Positions 34,619 to 43,666 of a stretch of DNA of 64,000 nucleotides are shown here, one piece after another; the stretch's first letter is position 1; the number at the start of each line of letters is the position of its first letter. A model generated the notes under the pieces. That model was not told where the DNA came from and did not search any database. It saw nothing but the letters and a program-made list of their open reading frames with translations. The position numbers and the translations under genes were made by a program. The DNA is from Parvibaculum sp039973015 (GTDB lineage Bacteria > Pseudomonadota > Alphaproteobacteria > Parvibaculales > Parvibaculaceae): NCBI RefSeq assembly GCF_039973015.1, contig NZ_JBDWLT010000005.1, positions 1-64,000 of the forward strand. The letters run 5' to 3'.

Positions 34619-35249
34619 AATGTTCAGGACCATAAATCTTCAGGAAGGCGTCGAGCGTGTAGTCGAGATATCGATCCACTTCTTTCGGCGTGAGTTTCAC
34701 GTCTTCGCCGCAAAGTACTTTCATCTGGTACTCTCCGAGCACGAGAGCAATGAAGACGTCGGCCGCGCGATCGGGATCGTCGACCGCAAGCAAGCCGCGA
34801 CGCGATTGCTTCTCAAGATAGGTCGAGACCATTTCGCGGCCCCGTGCGGGACCAACGCTGTAGAAGGTGGCGCCGACTTCGGGAAAATGCGGCGCCTCGG
34901 CGACGACGACGCGGAGCAGTGACATTTTCGGCTGCTGGATCACGCCGTCGAAGAACTGTCTAGCGACGATGTGCAGCGCTTCACGGAGCGGCTGTTCGTC
35001 TATATCTCTGGAGTCGAGCACGCCGAAAAAATTCTGGCACTCCTGCTCGATCATCGCCTGAAAAAGGCCGGCCTTGCCGCCGAAAAGATCATAGAGAGTG
35101 GCGAGCGAACCGCCCGAGACACTGACGATGTCGTTGAGGCTGGTCGCGCCATACCCCTGTTCCAGAAAAATCTCGCGCGCCGCATCGAGAATGGCCTGAC
35201 GCCGTTTCTCCCGCCGGTTCGGCGCGCCGCTGCGGGCTACCTTGGTCAT
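34566..35249 (-). CDS. TetR-family regulator of the RND efflux operon
   Basis: A 227-residue protein. N-terminal HTH: RREKRRQAILDAAREIFLEQGYGATSL and then GSLATLYDLFGGKAGLFQAM. The C-terminal half is a ligand-binding helix bundle ending KEVDRYLDYTLDAFLKIYG. The last ~18 residues (PEHWAAGGDHAAECGGKLRP) read into the neighbouring RHS fragment in another frame, so a rearrangement has replaced the original stop codon. It is the last gene of the acrA-acrB-oprM-tetR unit (44 bases after oprM) and probably represses it by binding the palindrome at 41200-41221. Confidence 0.85.
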   Translation of the reverse strand: MTKVARSGAPNRREKRRQAILDAAREIFLEQGYGATSLNDIVSVSGGSLATLYDLFGGKAGLFQAMIEQECQNFFGVLDSRDIDEQPLREALHIVARQFFDGVIQQPKMSLLRVVVAEAPHFPEVGATFYSVGPARGREMVSTYLEKQSRRGLLAVDDPDRAADVFIALVLGEYQMKVLCGEDVKLTPKEVDRYLDYTLDAFLKIYGPEHWAAGGDHAAECGGKLRP

Positions 35250-35293
35250 GATATGTCCTCCCCCGTCATAGCGGCGCGGCTCCCCACCCGCGG

Positions 35294-36730
35294 CTATTCC
35301 CCATCGCCCGTCTCCGCGAATCCGCCCCCGCCGAGAACCTTGTACAGATTGACGGTATTGCTGACGCGCGCAAGCTGCGTGCGAATAAGTTCCTGTTCCG
35401 CTGCGTAAAGGGATCTCTGGGCGTCGAGCAATGTGAGAAAGCTATCAATCCCGCTGCGGTAGCGGCGTTCGGCGAGCGCATAGCTTTCATCCGTCGCATC
35501 GACCAGCGCCTGCTGTGCCGCGACCTGGGCATCATAGGTGCCCCGTCCCGCCAAGGCGTCGGCCACCTCGCGAAAGGCGGTCTGGATCGTCCCTTCGTAG
35601 CGCGCGATGTTGATGTCCTTCTGGATTTCGGCCACTTCCAGATTGGCGATATTCCGGCCGCCTTCGAAGATCGGCAGGCTGACCTGCGGCACGAAGCTCC
35701 AGGCGCCGGAACCCGGCTCGAAGAGGCCGGACAAGGAACCGCTCGCCGTTCCACCCGACGCCGTGAGCGTGATGCGTGGGAAAAAGGCCGCCCTTGCCGC
35801 GCCGATATTGGCATTGGCGCCCTGAAGAACATGCTCCGCCTGCTGTATGTCGGGGCGATTGCGCAGGAGATCGGAGGGAAGTCCTGCCGGCAGATCGGCG
35901 ACGAACCTGTCAATGTCATCCGCCTTGTCGAGCGCGGCCTCATCAATCGGCGCACCGACAAGCAGCGTCAGAGCATTGCGGTCTTGAGCCACCTGCCGGA
36001 TGAAGGCATAGCGGTTGACCCGCGCGGTCTCAACGGCTGTCTGCGACTGCGCGAGATCGAGCTTCGAGGAGATGCCCCGGTCGAAGGTCATCTGAACCAG
36101 CTCGAGTGACTTCTCCTGCGTCTGCATCGTCTCCTCGGTGAGTGCGAGAAGCCGCTGGTCGGCCTTCAGCGTCAGATAGGCGTTCGCGACCTCGGCGATC
36201 AGCGCAATCTGTGCAGCCTGCCGGGCTTCTTCCGTCGCGAAATATTCCTGCAGCGCCTGTTCATTGAGGCTGCGGACGCGGCCGAAGAGGTCAAGCTCAT
36301 AGGCGGCGACATTCGCCTGCACATCGAAGCGGGTGCCGGTGGACGCTTGCCCCGTCGCGGAGAGATCGCCCGGGATACGCTCGCGCGCCATCGAACCCTC
36401 TGCCCGAATGCCCGGCAACAGATCGGCGCGCTGGACGCGATAGAGCGCACGCGCCTGCTCGACATTCAGCATCGCCTCGCGAAGGTCGCGATTATTGGCG
36501 AGCGATTGTTCGATCAGCGAGCGCATCGCCTCAGAGAGGAAAAAATCCCGCCAGCCGAGATCGGCGAGCACGGGCTCGCCTGGCTTTCCGGCGGTCCCGT
36601 CCGCATCATACGCCTGCCCTTCCGGCCATGTGGAGGAGACCGGCGCGGATGGACGTTCGTAATCCGGCGCGAGGGTACAGGCACCGAGCAACAGCGCCGA
36701 AACAGCCGATATCAGGAGAGACTTGTTCAT
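35294..36730 (-). CDS. RND efflux outer-membrane channel (NodT/OprM type)
   Basis: A 478-residue outer-membrane factor with a lipoprotein signal (LLISAVSALLLGAC, Cys18) followed by APDYERPSAPV. Two coiled-coil repeats follow (SLANNRDLREAMLNVEQARALYRVQRADLLPGI and then LRNRPDIQQAEHVLQGANANIGAARAAFFPRI are the corresponding landmarks, at about 90-120 and 300-335). It forms the trimeric TolC-like duct for the RND pump upstream. Its start overlaps the stop of the pump gene (ATGA), so the two are coupled. Confidence 0.92.
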   Translation of the reverse strand: MNKSLLISAVSALLLGACTLAPDYERPSAPVSSTWPEGQAYDADGTAGKPGEPVLADLGWRDFFLSEAMRSLIEQSLANNRDLREAMLNVEQARALYRVQRADLLPGIRAEGSMARERIPGDLSATGQASTGTRFDVQANVAAYELDLFGRVRSLNEQALQEYFATEEARQAAQIALIAEVANAYLTLKADQRLLALTEETMQTQEKSLELVQMTFDRGISSKLDLAQSQTAVETARVNRYAFIRQVAQDRNALTLLVGAPIDEAALDKADDIDRFVADLPAGLPSDLLRNRPDIQQAEHVLQGANANIGAARAAFFPRITLTASGGTASGSLSGLFEPGSGAWSFVPQVSLPIFEGGRNIANLEVAEIQKDINIARYEGTIQTAFREVADALAGRGTYDAQVAAQQALVDATDESYALAERRYRSGIDSFLTLLDAQRSLYAAEQELIRTQLARVSNTVNLYKVLGGGGFAETGDGE

Positions 36731-39700
36731 CGTTCAATTTCCGGTGCGGGCGCCGCCGGTTCGCGCTTTGGGAAAAAGCGCTGCACGACGACGAAGAAGA
36801 GCGGCACGAAGAAGATGGCCAGAACTGTTGCGGAGATCATGCCGCCCATGACGCCGATACCGATGGCGTTCTGGCTGCCCGACCCCGGACCGGACGCAAT
36901 GGCGAGGGGCAGAACACCCAGCGTGAAGGCGAGTGACGTCATGATGATCGGCCGCAGGCGTAGTCGGGCCGCATGCATCGTCGCTTCGATCAGGCTCTCG
37001 CCGCTCTGGTAAAGATCCTTTGCGAACTCGACGATGAGAATGGCGTTCTTGGCCGCCAATCCGATCGTGACGAGCAATCCCACCTGGAAATAAACGTCGT
37101 TGGACAGCCCGGTCATTGTCGCAGCAAGGACGGCGCCGAGAACGCCAAGCGGCACCACCAGCATGACCGAGATCGGGATCGACCAACTCTCGTACAAGGC
37201 CGCAAGGCAGAGGAAGACAAAGAGAATGGAAAGCGCGTAGAGCGCCGGAGCCTGCGCGCCCGCCTGACGCTCCTCGTAGGACAAACCTGTCCATTCATAG
37301 CCGACGCCCGCCGGCAATTGCGTCATCAGTTCTTCCATCGCGGCCATGGCGTCGCCCGAACTCACGCCCGGCGCGGCCGACCCTTGAATCTGCCGCGACG
37401 ACACGCCGTTGAAGCGTTCGAGACGGGGCGAACCATAGGTCCAGTGCGTGGTGGAAAAGGCTGAGAACGGCACCATCTCGCCATTCGCGTTCCGGACATA
37501 AAGCTTGAAGACGTCGCCCGGCAGCATGCGGAACGGTGCATCGGCCTGAATATAGACGCGCTTCACGCGCCCCTCGTCGATGAAGTCGTTCACATAGCTC
37601 GACCCCCAGGCCGCCGACAGCGTGCTGTTGATCTCTTCCAGCGACAGGCCGAGAGCGGCCGCCTTTTCCTGGTCGACATCGACACGAAATTCCGGCGTGT
37701 CGTCCAGACCGTTCGGCCGCACGCCGACAAGGCTCGGGTTCTGAGCGGCGAGACCCAGCAACTGGTCGCGCGCCTGCATGAGCTTGTCGTGACCGATACC
37801 GGCGCGGTCGACCAGCTGCATGTCGAAACCGGACGCAACGCCCAATTCCGAGATTGCCGGTGGGATAACCGCAAAGGCCATGGCGTCCTTCATGCCGGCG
37901 AAGAACCGCATGGAACGCTCCGCCACGGCGAACGCACTTGTTTCAGCTGTGCCGCGATCCTCGAAGGGCCGCAGGTTGATGAAGGCCAGAGCCGAGTTCT
38001 GACCGGCGCCGGCAAAGTTGAATCCGACAACCGAGAACATGCCCTGAATCGAATCCTTTTCCTCTTCGAGGAAATAATTCTCGACGAGCTTCATCGACTC
38101 CCTTGTCCGCTCCGCGGTCGCCCCTGCGGGCGTCGTGACCAAAGCCAGCATGAAGCCCTGGTCTTCGTCGGGCAGGAAGGATGACGGCAGGCGCAGGAAG
38201 AGGAAGCCGAGGACGAGGAGGATGACGCCATAGATCACCAGATAGCGCATCGGCCCGACGAGAAAGCGGTGGACGCCGTTTTCATAGGACTTCGTGCTCC
38301 GGTCGAACATCCGGTTGAACCAGCCGAAGAAACCGCGCCGGGGTTCACCATGATTTTTCGTCGGCTTGAGAATGGTGGCGCAAAGCGCAGGCGTCAGAAC
38401 CAGAGCGACGATAACCGAGAGAACCATCGCGGAGACGATCGTGAGAGAGAATTGCCGATAGATTGCGCCGGTAGAGCCGGAGAAGAAGGCCATGGGGATA
38501 AGAACCGCACTCAGCACCAGGCCGATGCCGACCAGCGCACCGGTGATCTGCTTCATGGATTTTCGCGTCGCCTCGCGGGGCGGAAGCCCCTCCTCGTTCA
38601 TCACGCGCTCGACATTTTCAACGACGACAATTGCATCGTCCACTAGCAGGCCGATGGCAAGCACCAGGCCGAACATGGTCAGCGTGTTGATGGTGAAGCC
38701 GAACGCCGCCATCACGCCGAAGGTGCCGAGCAGCACGACCGGCACGGCGACAGCCGGAATGAACGTCGCCCGGAGGTTCTGCAGAAAGAGAAACATCACA
38801 AGAATGACGAGTATGACCGCTTCCACGAGCGTCTTGATCACCTCGTTGATCGAGAGACGGACGAAGGGCGTTGTGTCATAGGGGACGACCGCTTTCAGGC
38901 CCTGCGGAAAGAATGGCTCAAGCTCGGCGAGGCGCGCCCGCACGGCGTCGGCTGTATCAAGCGCATTGGCACCGGCCGCCAGCCGGATCGCGATGCCTGA
39001 TGAAGGGGAGCCATTGTAGCGGCCGATCGTCTGATAGTTTTCAGCGCCCAGTTCGACGCGCGCAACATCCTTGAGGCGAACTTGCGAACCGTCTTCGCTT
39101 ACCCTGATCAGGATATTCTCGAACTGCTCCGGCGTTTCAAGGCGCGTCTGTGCAATGATGGTCGCATTGAGCTGCTGGCCCGGCAGCGCCGGGCGCGCGC
39201 CGAGCTGGCCGGCCGATATTTCCGCATTCTGCGCCCGGATCGCCGTGGTGATGTCGGCGATCGACAACCGGAAGCTCTGCAGCTTCTGCGGATCGATCCA
39301 GATGCGCATGGCATGCTGGGGACCGAAGAGCTGCACTTCGCCCACGCCGTTCACGCGGCTGAGCGGATCCTGCACATGTGAAGCCACATAGTCGGCAATT
39401 TTGGTTTCATTCATCTGACCGTCGGTCGAAATGAATGCGACAACCATGAGGAAGTTTCTCGCGGATTTCGCGACCGTCACACCCTGCTGCTGCACTTCCT
39501 GCGGCAGGAGAGGCAGAGCCGATTGCAGCTTGTTCTGCACCTGCACCTGGGCGATGTCTGGATCAGCTTCCGGCTCGAATGTCAGCGTGACGGTACCTGT
39601 TCCCGATGAATCGCTGGTGGACGCCATGTAGCGCAGGTGATCGAGACCGCTCATCCGCTGTTCGATCACCTGGGTAACGGTATTTTCAACCGTTCTCGCC

Positions 39701-39858
39701 GAAGCGCCGGGGTAAATCCCCGTCACGGTCACGGAAGGCGGCGCAATCGGCGGGTATTGTTCGACCGGCAACTGAAGGATCGAGAGCACGCCGGCAAGCA
39801 TGATGACAATGGCAATGACCCAGGCGAAAACGGGACGGTCGATAAAATAACTCGCCAT
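36727..39858 (-). CDS. RND multidrug efflux transporter (AcrB/MexB type)
   Basis: A 1043-residue inner-membrane RND pump. MASYFIDRPVFAWVIAIVIMLAG is the first membrane helix. Landmarks include the proton-relay segment VLAIGLLVDDAIVVVENVER in helix 4, LTPALCATIL, the second-half PLGVLGAVLA and GLAAKNAILIVEFAKD, and two large periplasmic loops. The length and motifs match HAE-1 family pumps that export drugs, dyes, bile-type compounds or solvents using the proton gradient. It overlaps the channel gene. Substrate cannot be told from sequence. Confidence 0.95.
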   Translation of the reverse strand: MASYFIDRPVFAWVIAIVIMLAGVLSILQLPVEQYPPIAPPSVTVTGIYPGASARTVENTVTQVIEQRMSGLDHLRYMASTSDSSGTGTVTLTFEPEADPDIAQVQVQNKLQSALPLLPQEVQQQGVTVAKSARNFLMVVAFISTDGQMNETKIADYVASHVQDPLSRVNGVGEVQLFGPQHAMRIWIDPQKLQSFRLSIADITTAIRAQNAEISAGQLGARPALPGQQLNATIIAQTRLETPEQFENILIRVSEDGSQVRLKDVARVELGAENYQTIGRYNGSPSSGIAIRLAAGANALDTADAVRARLAELEPFFPQGLKAVVPYDTTPFVRLSINEVIKTLVEAVILVILVMFLFLQNLRATFIPAVAVPVVLLGTFGVMAAFGFTINTLTMFGLVLAIGLLVDDAIVVVENVERVMNEEGLPPREATRKSMKQITGALVGIGLVLSAVLIPMAFFSGSTGAIYRQFSLTIVSAMVLSVIVALVLTPALCATILKPTKNHGEPRRGFFGWFNRMFDRSTKSYENGVHRFLVGPMRYLVIYGVILLVLGFLFLRLPSSFLPDEDQGFMLALVTTPAGATAERTRESMKLVENYFLEEEKDSIQGMFSVVGFNFAGAGQNSALAFINLRPFEDRGTAETSAFAVAERSMRFFAGMKDAMAFAVIPPAISELGVASGFDMQLVDRAGIGHDKLMQARDQLLGLAAQNPSLVGVRPNGLDDTPEFRVDVDQEKAAALGLSLEEINSTLSAAWGSSYVNDFIDEGRVKRVYIQADAPFRMLPGDVFKLYVRNANGEMVPFSAFSTTHWTYGSPRLERFNGVSSRQIQGSAAPGVSSGDAMAAMEELMTQLPAGVGYEWTGLSYEERQAGAQAPALYALSILFVFLCLAALYESWSIPISVMLVVPLGVLGAVLAATMTGLSNDVYFQVGLLVTIGLAAKNAILIVEFAKDLYQSGESLIEATMHAARLRLRPIIMTSLAFTLGVLPLAIASGPGSGSQNAIGIGVMGGMISATVLAIFFVPLFFVVVQRFFPKREPAAPAPEIER

Positions 39859-39918
39859 GATGAACTTGTGCCTCGTTGAACCTGGAATCGCATTTGCCGT
39901 CTGGTGACGCCGTCAGGA

Positions 39919-41094
39919 CTAGTCGCGCTGCGGCGAGGAAGCCGGTTGCTGCTCCGGCTGCTCACCTGCCTCGACCGCCGTCACCTGTCCGCCGGGCCGC
40001 AACTTCTGCAGCCCCTGCACCACGACACGGTCTCCGGCCTTGAGGCCATCGGTTACCAGCCATTTGTCGCCAATTGCGTAGGGCGCGGACACTGGTCTCT
40101 GCTCGACCTTGCCTTCTTCGCCGACAAGCCATACCTGGGCGCTTCCATCCGCCGTGCGGACCACCCCCTGCTGGGGAACAAGGATGGCATCATCCAACTC
40201 GCCCTGCTGCACCACCGCCCGGACAAAGAGTCCCGGCAGAAGCTCGGCATTGGGATTGGGGAAAATCGCGCGAAGCTGGACCATGCCGGTATCGGGCGCG
40301 ACGGTCACGCCGGAAAACTGCAGTTCGCCTGTGCCGCCATACTGCTCGTCGCTACCGTCGAGCTTCAGCGTCACCGGCGCTTTGCCGTCCTTGATGCCCT
40401 GAACGCGGCCGTCTTCCATTGCGCGCTTCATTCGCAGCATGTCCGCCGCCGTTTGCGTCAGATCGACGTAAATCGGATCGAGCTGCGTCACCGTCGCAAG
40501 TTCAGTCGCCTGATTGGCGGTTACAAGCGCGCCCTCTGTAACGGACGAACGGCTGATGATGCCGGAGATGGGGGAGAAGACTTTCGTATAGGCGAGATTC
40601 GTGGCCGCCGTGTCGAGATTGGCCTTAGCCGAGGCCACATCCGCGGTGCTTTGGGCGAGCGTTGCGACGACATCGTCATAGTCCTGCTTGCTCACCGCAT
40701 TCACGGCGACAAGTTCCTTGTAGCGAGCCGCGCGCGCCCGGGCCGTCTTTTCATTGGCTTGCGCCTTGGCGAGCGCTGCCTTGGCGGAATCGAATGTCGC
40801 CTGATAGAGCGCCGGGTCGATCTGGTAAAGCTGCTGCCCTTCCTCGACCTTGCTGCCCTCTTCGAAGAGGCGCTTCAGCACGATCCCGTTCACCTGCGGC
40901 CGGATTTCGGAGGCGCGGAACGCTGATGTCCGGCCTGAAAGCTCCGTCGTCAGTTCGAGCCGTTCCGGCTTGATGGTCACGACGCTGACTTCCGGCGCCG
41001 GTGGACCCGCCTCTTCCTCGCTGCTGTCGCAACCCGCCAGTATTGCCGCCGCCACAAGGTAAGCCGCGAACTTCACAACCACTCCGCTACGCAT
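39919..41094 (-). CDS. RND periplasmic adaptor (AcrA/MexA type)
   Basis: A 391-residue membrane-fusion protein with lipoprotein signal (VAAAILAGC, Cys about 22). ATELSGRTSAFRASEIRPQVNG begins the lipoyl half-motif; a coiled coil follows (AKAALAKAQANEKTARARAARYKELV), and then SPISGIISRSSVTEGALV and the beta-barrel part with LFVRAVVQQG. It links the RND pump to the outer-membrane channel. First gene of the operon; 60 bases separate it from the pump gene. Its promoter region holds a TetR-type palindrome. Confidence 0.93.
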   Translation of the reverse strand: MRSGVVVKFAAYLVAAAILAGCDSSEEEAGPPAPEVSVVTIKPERLELTTELSGRTSAFRASEIRPQVNGIVLKRLFEEGSKVEEGQQLYQIDPALYQATFDSAKAALAKAQANEKTARARAARYKELVAVNAVSKQDYDDVVATLAQSTADVASAKANLDTAATNLAYTKVFSPISGIISRSSVTEGALVTANQATELATVTQLDPIYVDLTQTAADMLRMKRAMEDGRVQGIKDGKAPVTLKLDGSDEQYGGTGELQFSGVTVAPDTGMVQLRAIFPNPNAELLPGLFVRAVVQQGELDDAILVPQQGVVRTADGSAQVWLVGEEGKVEQRPVSAPYAIGDKWLVTDGLKAGDRVVVQGLQKLRPGGQVTAVEAGEQPEQQPASSPQRD

Positions 41095-41199
41095 CTTGGC
41101 TCCTGTCGGTACATCACGAGATGTAACCGTCCCGGTTGCGCAGAGGAGGAAGGGGGTGCGCGCACATAGCGGGGAGCTATGCCCGGGACGGAATTTATG

Positions 41200-41231
41200 T
41201 AATGTATATTACACTACATTATAGTCAACTG
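41200..41231 (-). promoter_or_regulatory. Promoter with TetR-type operator for the efflux operon
   Basis: On the minus strand, TTGACT (41226-41231) is a -35-like box, with a TACATT -10-like box 16 bases downstream. An inverted repeat TAATGTA (41200-41206) / TACATTA (41215-41221) covers the spacer. An operator overlapping the promoter is what a TetR repressor needs. Confidence 0.7.
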
Positions 41232-41347
41232 CCTTTCCGCGATACGGGAAGCCCCCGTCATCCAGATCGCGCCCTTCCGCAGGTAACGTCCAGAACCAAC
41301 AGCACCGTGGATAACCTCGTGAGACTCGGGATATCGCCCGCATCTTT

Positions 41348-41362
41348 GTTCTTTTTATGTTC
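41348..41362 (+). promoter_or_regulatory. Alphaproteobacterial LexA (SOS) box
   Basis: GTTC TTTTTAT GTTC, an exact GTTC-N7-GTTC site, 48 bases before the ATG at 41410. It is preceded by GACTCGGGATATCGCCCGCA, also present at the paralogue's site near 29640, so the whole promoter was copied with the gene. Confidence 0.85.
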
Positions 41363-41409
41363 TTTTCTGGCTAATAGCCTGCTTCCGACAATGGGAAGGA
41401 GGACCGAAC

Positions 41410-41754
41410 ATGGTTATCTATGTTGGAAGAGAAGGCATTCATCGGCCTGAATACCTGCATGAAGAGCTGACTCGGTTAAAGGCGCTCTGTATCGATCTCG
41501 AGTGGCTGAAAGTCGGCGCTCTGCCATCATTCGATGAACTCGAAAACGCTCCCTTTATCGACAACTACATTTTCGTTCAGCGCGGCGTGACCTCTCTTGC
41601 CGGAGAGATATCGGGTCATCCTCTTCTCGGAAAAACAAACGCCGTGACGTCGGATCTCTGTGTATTCGCACCCGATCTCGGCTGGGCGCGAACACTCTCT
41701 CGCTTCTACCGTCTCGGCTCACCGTCCCACCAAATCGCCCGATGGTTCACATGA
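41410..41754 (+). CDS. SOS-boxed small protein, paralogue B, unknown function
   Basis: A 114-residue protein starting MVIYVGREGIHRPEYL at ATG 41410 with a strong GGAAGGAGGA ribosome site. It is about half identical by eye to the gene at 29225-29569, with the same start (REG), LTRLKALCIDLEWLKVGALPS, ENAPFIDNY and LGWARTLSRFYRLGSP. The conserved Asp-Asn-Tyr and the Arg-Phe-Tyr-Arg block near the end are candidates for function. Soluble; no family recognised. A LexA-type box upstream suggests SOS control. Two copies with the same promoter suggest duplicated cargo. Confidence 0.75.
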   Translation: MVIYVGREGIHRPEYLHEELTRLKALCIDLEWLKVGALPSFDELENAPFIDNYIFVQRGVTSLAGEISGHPLLGKTNAVTSDLCVFAPDLGWARTLSRFYRLGSPSHQIARWFT

Positions 41755-43172
41755 TTACGGAGTCTACCAGTCATTCCCTAAGAACATCGGGCAGCTCCGG
41801 TTCTGCTCACCACCAGATCGATACGGATGCGGGCCTGCTTCAACACAAGCTGTATCCCGAATGTTTCCAACATCCTGGCACGAGGCTAACCCGTCAAGTC
41901 GCAGGCGATATCTCGTTGAGCGGTCTGGCGCCTTGGTGTGCCGCCCTCGATTGCAGCGACAAACTAAGCGAGCCCTAACTACAAGCAGGCATCTTTCCAT
42001 CCAGGCAGTCTATTTGGGTCGTCGCCCGCCACTGCGCTTGCCTCGGCGGCTTTCCAGTTGTGACATCGTCCCGCCGATTGACAGCAATATCGCACCAGCC
42101 GATGGGGAATCCACACTCAAGAAGTCGACGAGGCGCGCCGACTAAATTCGTACCATGATTTCGAAAAGTGGGCCACCCATTGAATTCATAGTGTCAGGGC
42201 TCACATCCGCCTCGTACGCAACAACTCGGTGTTTTTGTTTCTCGCGTCTTCGGGCCAATTTCGCGATCAAAGCAAACTTGTCAGTCCAGCCCTTTTGCAC
42301 GGAAAGTCGCTATGCACAATGCACTCAATATCGAGACTGTCTTTCAGTCTCCGCTCCTGAAAATCTCCGCTCATCACGGGCACGTTTTTCTGCAAGCGGT
42401 AAACAGCTTCAATAGCTCGCGGCTCATTATCGTTCTACTCCACCGTGCGAAGAAGATGTTCTTACAGCCTTGGCTATTCGGGGTACTGAATTTCTGCCAA
42501 GGAATACGGCTCCCGGCCCTCGCTAATCAAACGCAATCGTCACGAACGAGCGCGAGCTTTCGATTTGTTGAATCTCCGAATATTCGGGCTACACCTCGGC
42601 AAGGTTCCCGTTTGCGGCATCAATATGAGGCACCTGTTCTCTTGCAGAACTCGTTGACTCAATTGCGGTCGAGGTTCAACCGTATATATCACAATGGCTT
42701 TTGGAGGAGGTTTTCGCCGTCTATCTACATCACGCTTTGCTGCTCCCGCCGAGCACCTTTCTGATGCGCAAAAACTACTGACGCCTACCGCAAAACGGGA
42801 GCGCACAGAATCAAGAGACGGTAAGGACTGCGCCAAACAGGGAGAGCGGCGCACTCGTGGAAACCGCTCTTGCTTAACAGTCTCTACAAGATCAATTTTT
42901 AATGTTCGGAACCTTACAACTAAGCACTTCATCGACTTCAAGGTCGATCTGCTTTTTTGGATGACCTCCAACTAGTGCTGCTTTCAATCATCAATATGAC
43001 CGTTTCGTTCCACATGTAGAGTGGAAGAACCAGGGCCCTTGTCGCGACCTGCCGCATATGGTCCTTGACGAACAGACCGAACGCTGCAAATCGGCAGCGA
43101 TAGTCCATCAGCAATTTTCCAAATATCTGTCAACGTTGAGCACCTGGGATTAACCCGGCTGGCCAACCGTCG
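41755..43172. other. 1.4-kb region without a convincing gene
   Basis: Open frames of 60-160 codons exist on both strands (for example 42312-42764 plus and 42540-42971 minus), but they overlap each other, lack ribosome sites and have unnatural composition. The base composition is lower in GC than the flanks. It looks like decayed or non-coding DNA. I saw no RNA gene or insertion-sequence end. Confidence 0.4.
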
Positions 43173-43366
43173 GCTTTTTGCTGTAATTTTAAAAAGGTAT
43201 CAGTTCCTAGAACTACTAGGAGCAGGTGGAAGATTCGGTTTCTGCGCAGCCGAGAGTCGGGTGATTCATTTCCCCCGCGAATTGATTCTTTTTCTGTGCG
43301 CGTCGCCCTTCAATAAAATCAGTCTGTTAGCCGCTCACCGGATTCGCTTCCTGTGCGATCCTACAA
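43173..43366. repeat. Long direct repeat, copy B
   Basis: The second copy of the repeat at 33682-33861, in the same orientation. Landmarks here: TTTTTGCTGTAATTTTAAAAAGG, ATCAGTTCCT, TTCGGTTTCTGCGCAGCCGAG hairpin, GGGTGATTCATTT, CGAATTGATTC, CCCTTCAATAAAATCAG and CCTGTGCGATCCTACA. A short 8-10 bp insertion (GAACTACTAGGAGCAGG region) distinguishes it from copy A. Confidence 0.75.
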
Positions 43367-43447
43367 GAGCTTAGAAACTACTTGCCGGTTACTTGGGCTC
43401 CCTCACCCCGGTTACAGCCTGTAAAATACAAAAAAATCAAAGTCGAG

Positions 43448-43666
43448 ATGCCTCCGCGCACCCATTCTGCGTTTGCGGACTCGCTGGATGCCGCCGCCGA
43501 CGCCCTTGAACGCGAGGCGCGACGGCTCAGGCGAAGCGCCGACGAAGCCCGAACCCGAGATAAAAACGAGCGTGAGTTGCGCCAGCGCCTCGATAGCGCG
43601 CGCGATATCGCCCGCGCGGAGGGTTTAGGAGCGAGGCTGATTGGCCTTGGCGAGAACACCGGATAG
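43448..43666 (+). CDS. Small Arg/Ala-rich coiled-coil protein
   Basis: A 72-residue frame starting MPPRTHSAFADSLDAAADALE at ATG 43448. It is one long charged helix rich in Ala, Arg and Glu and ends GARLIGLGENTG. A start further out (43382) is possible, but those codons look less coding. It overlaps the end of the lipoprotein gene on the other strand by about 40 bases. It could be real or a GC-rich shadow; I rate it even. Confidence 0.4.
   Translation: MPPRTHSAFADSLDAAADALEREARRLRRSADEARTRDKNERELRQRLDSARDIARAEGLGARLIGLGENTG

Noticed and set aside
41755..43172. Several 60-160 codon frames as genes
   Set aside because: Mutually overlapping, with no ribosome sites and unnatural residue use. Treated as non-coding.
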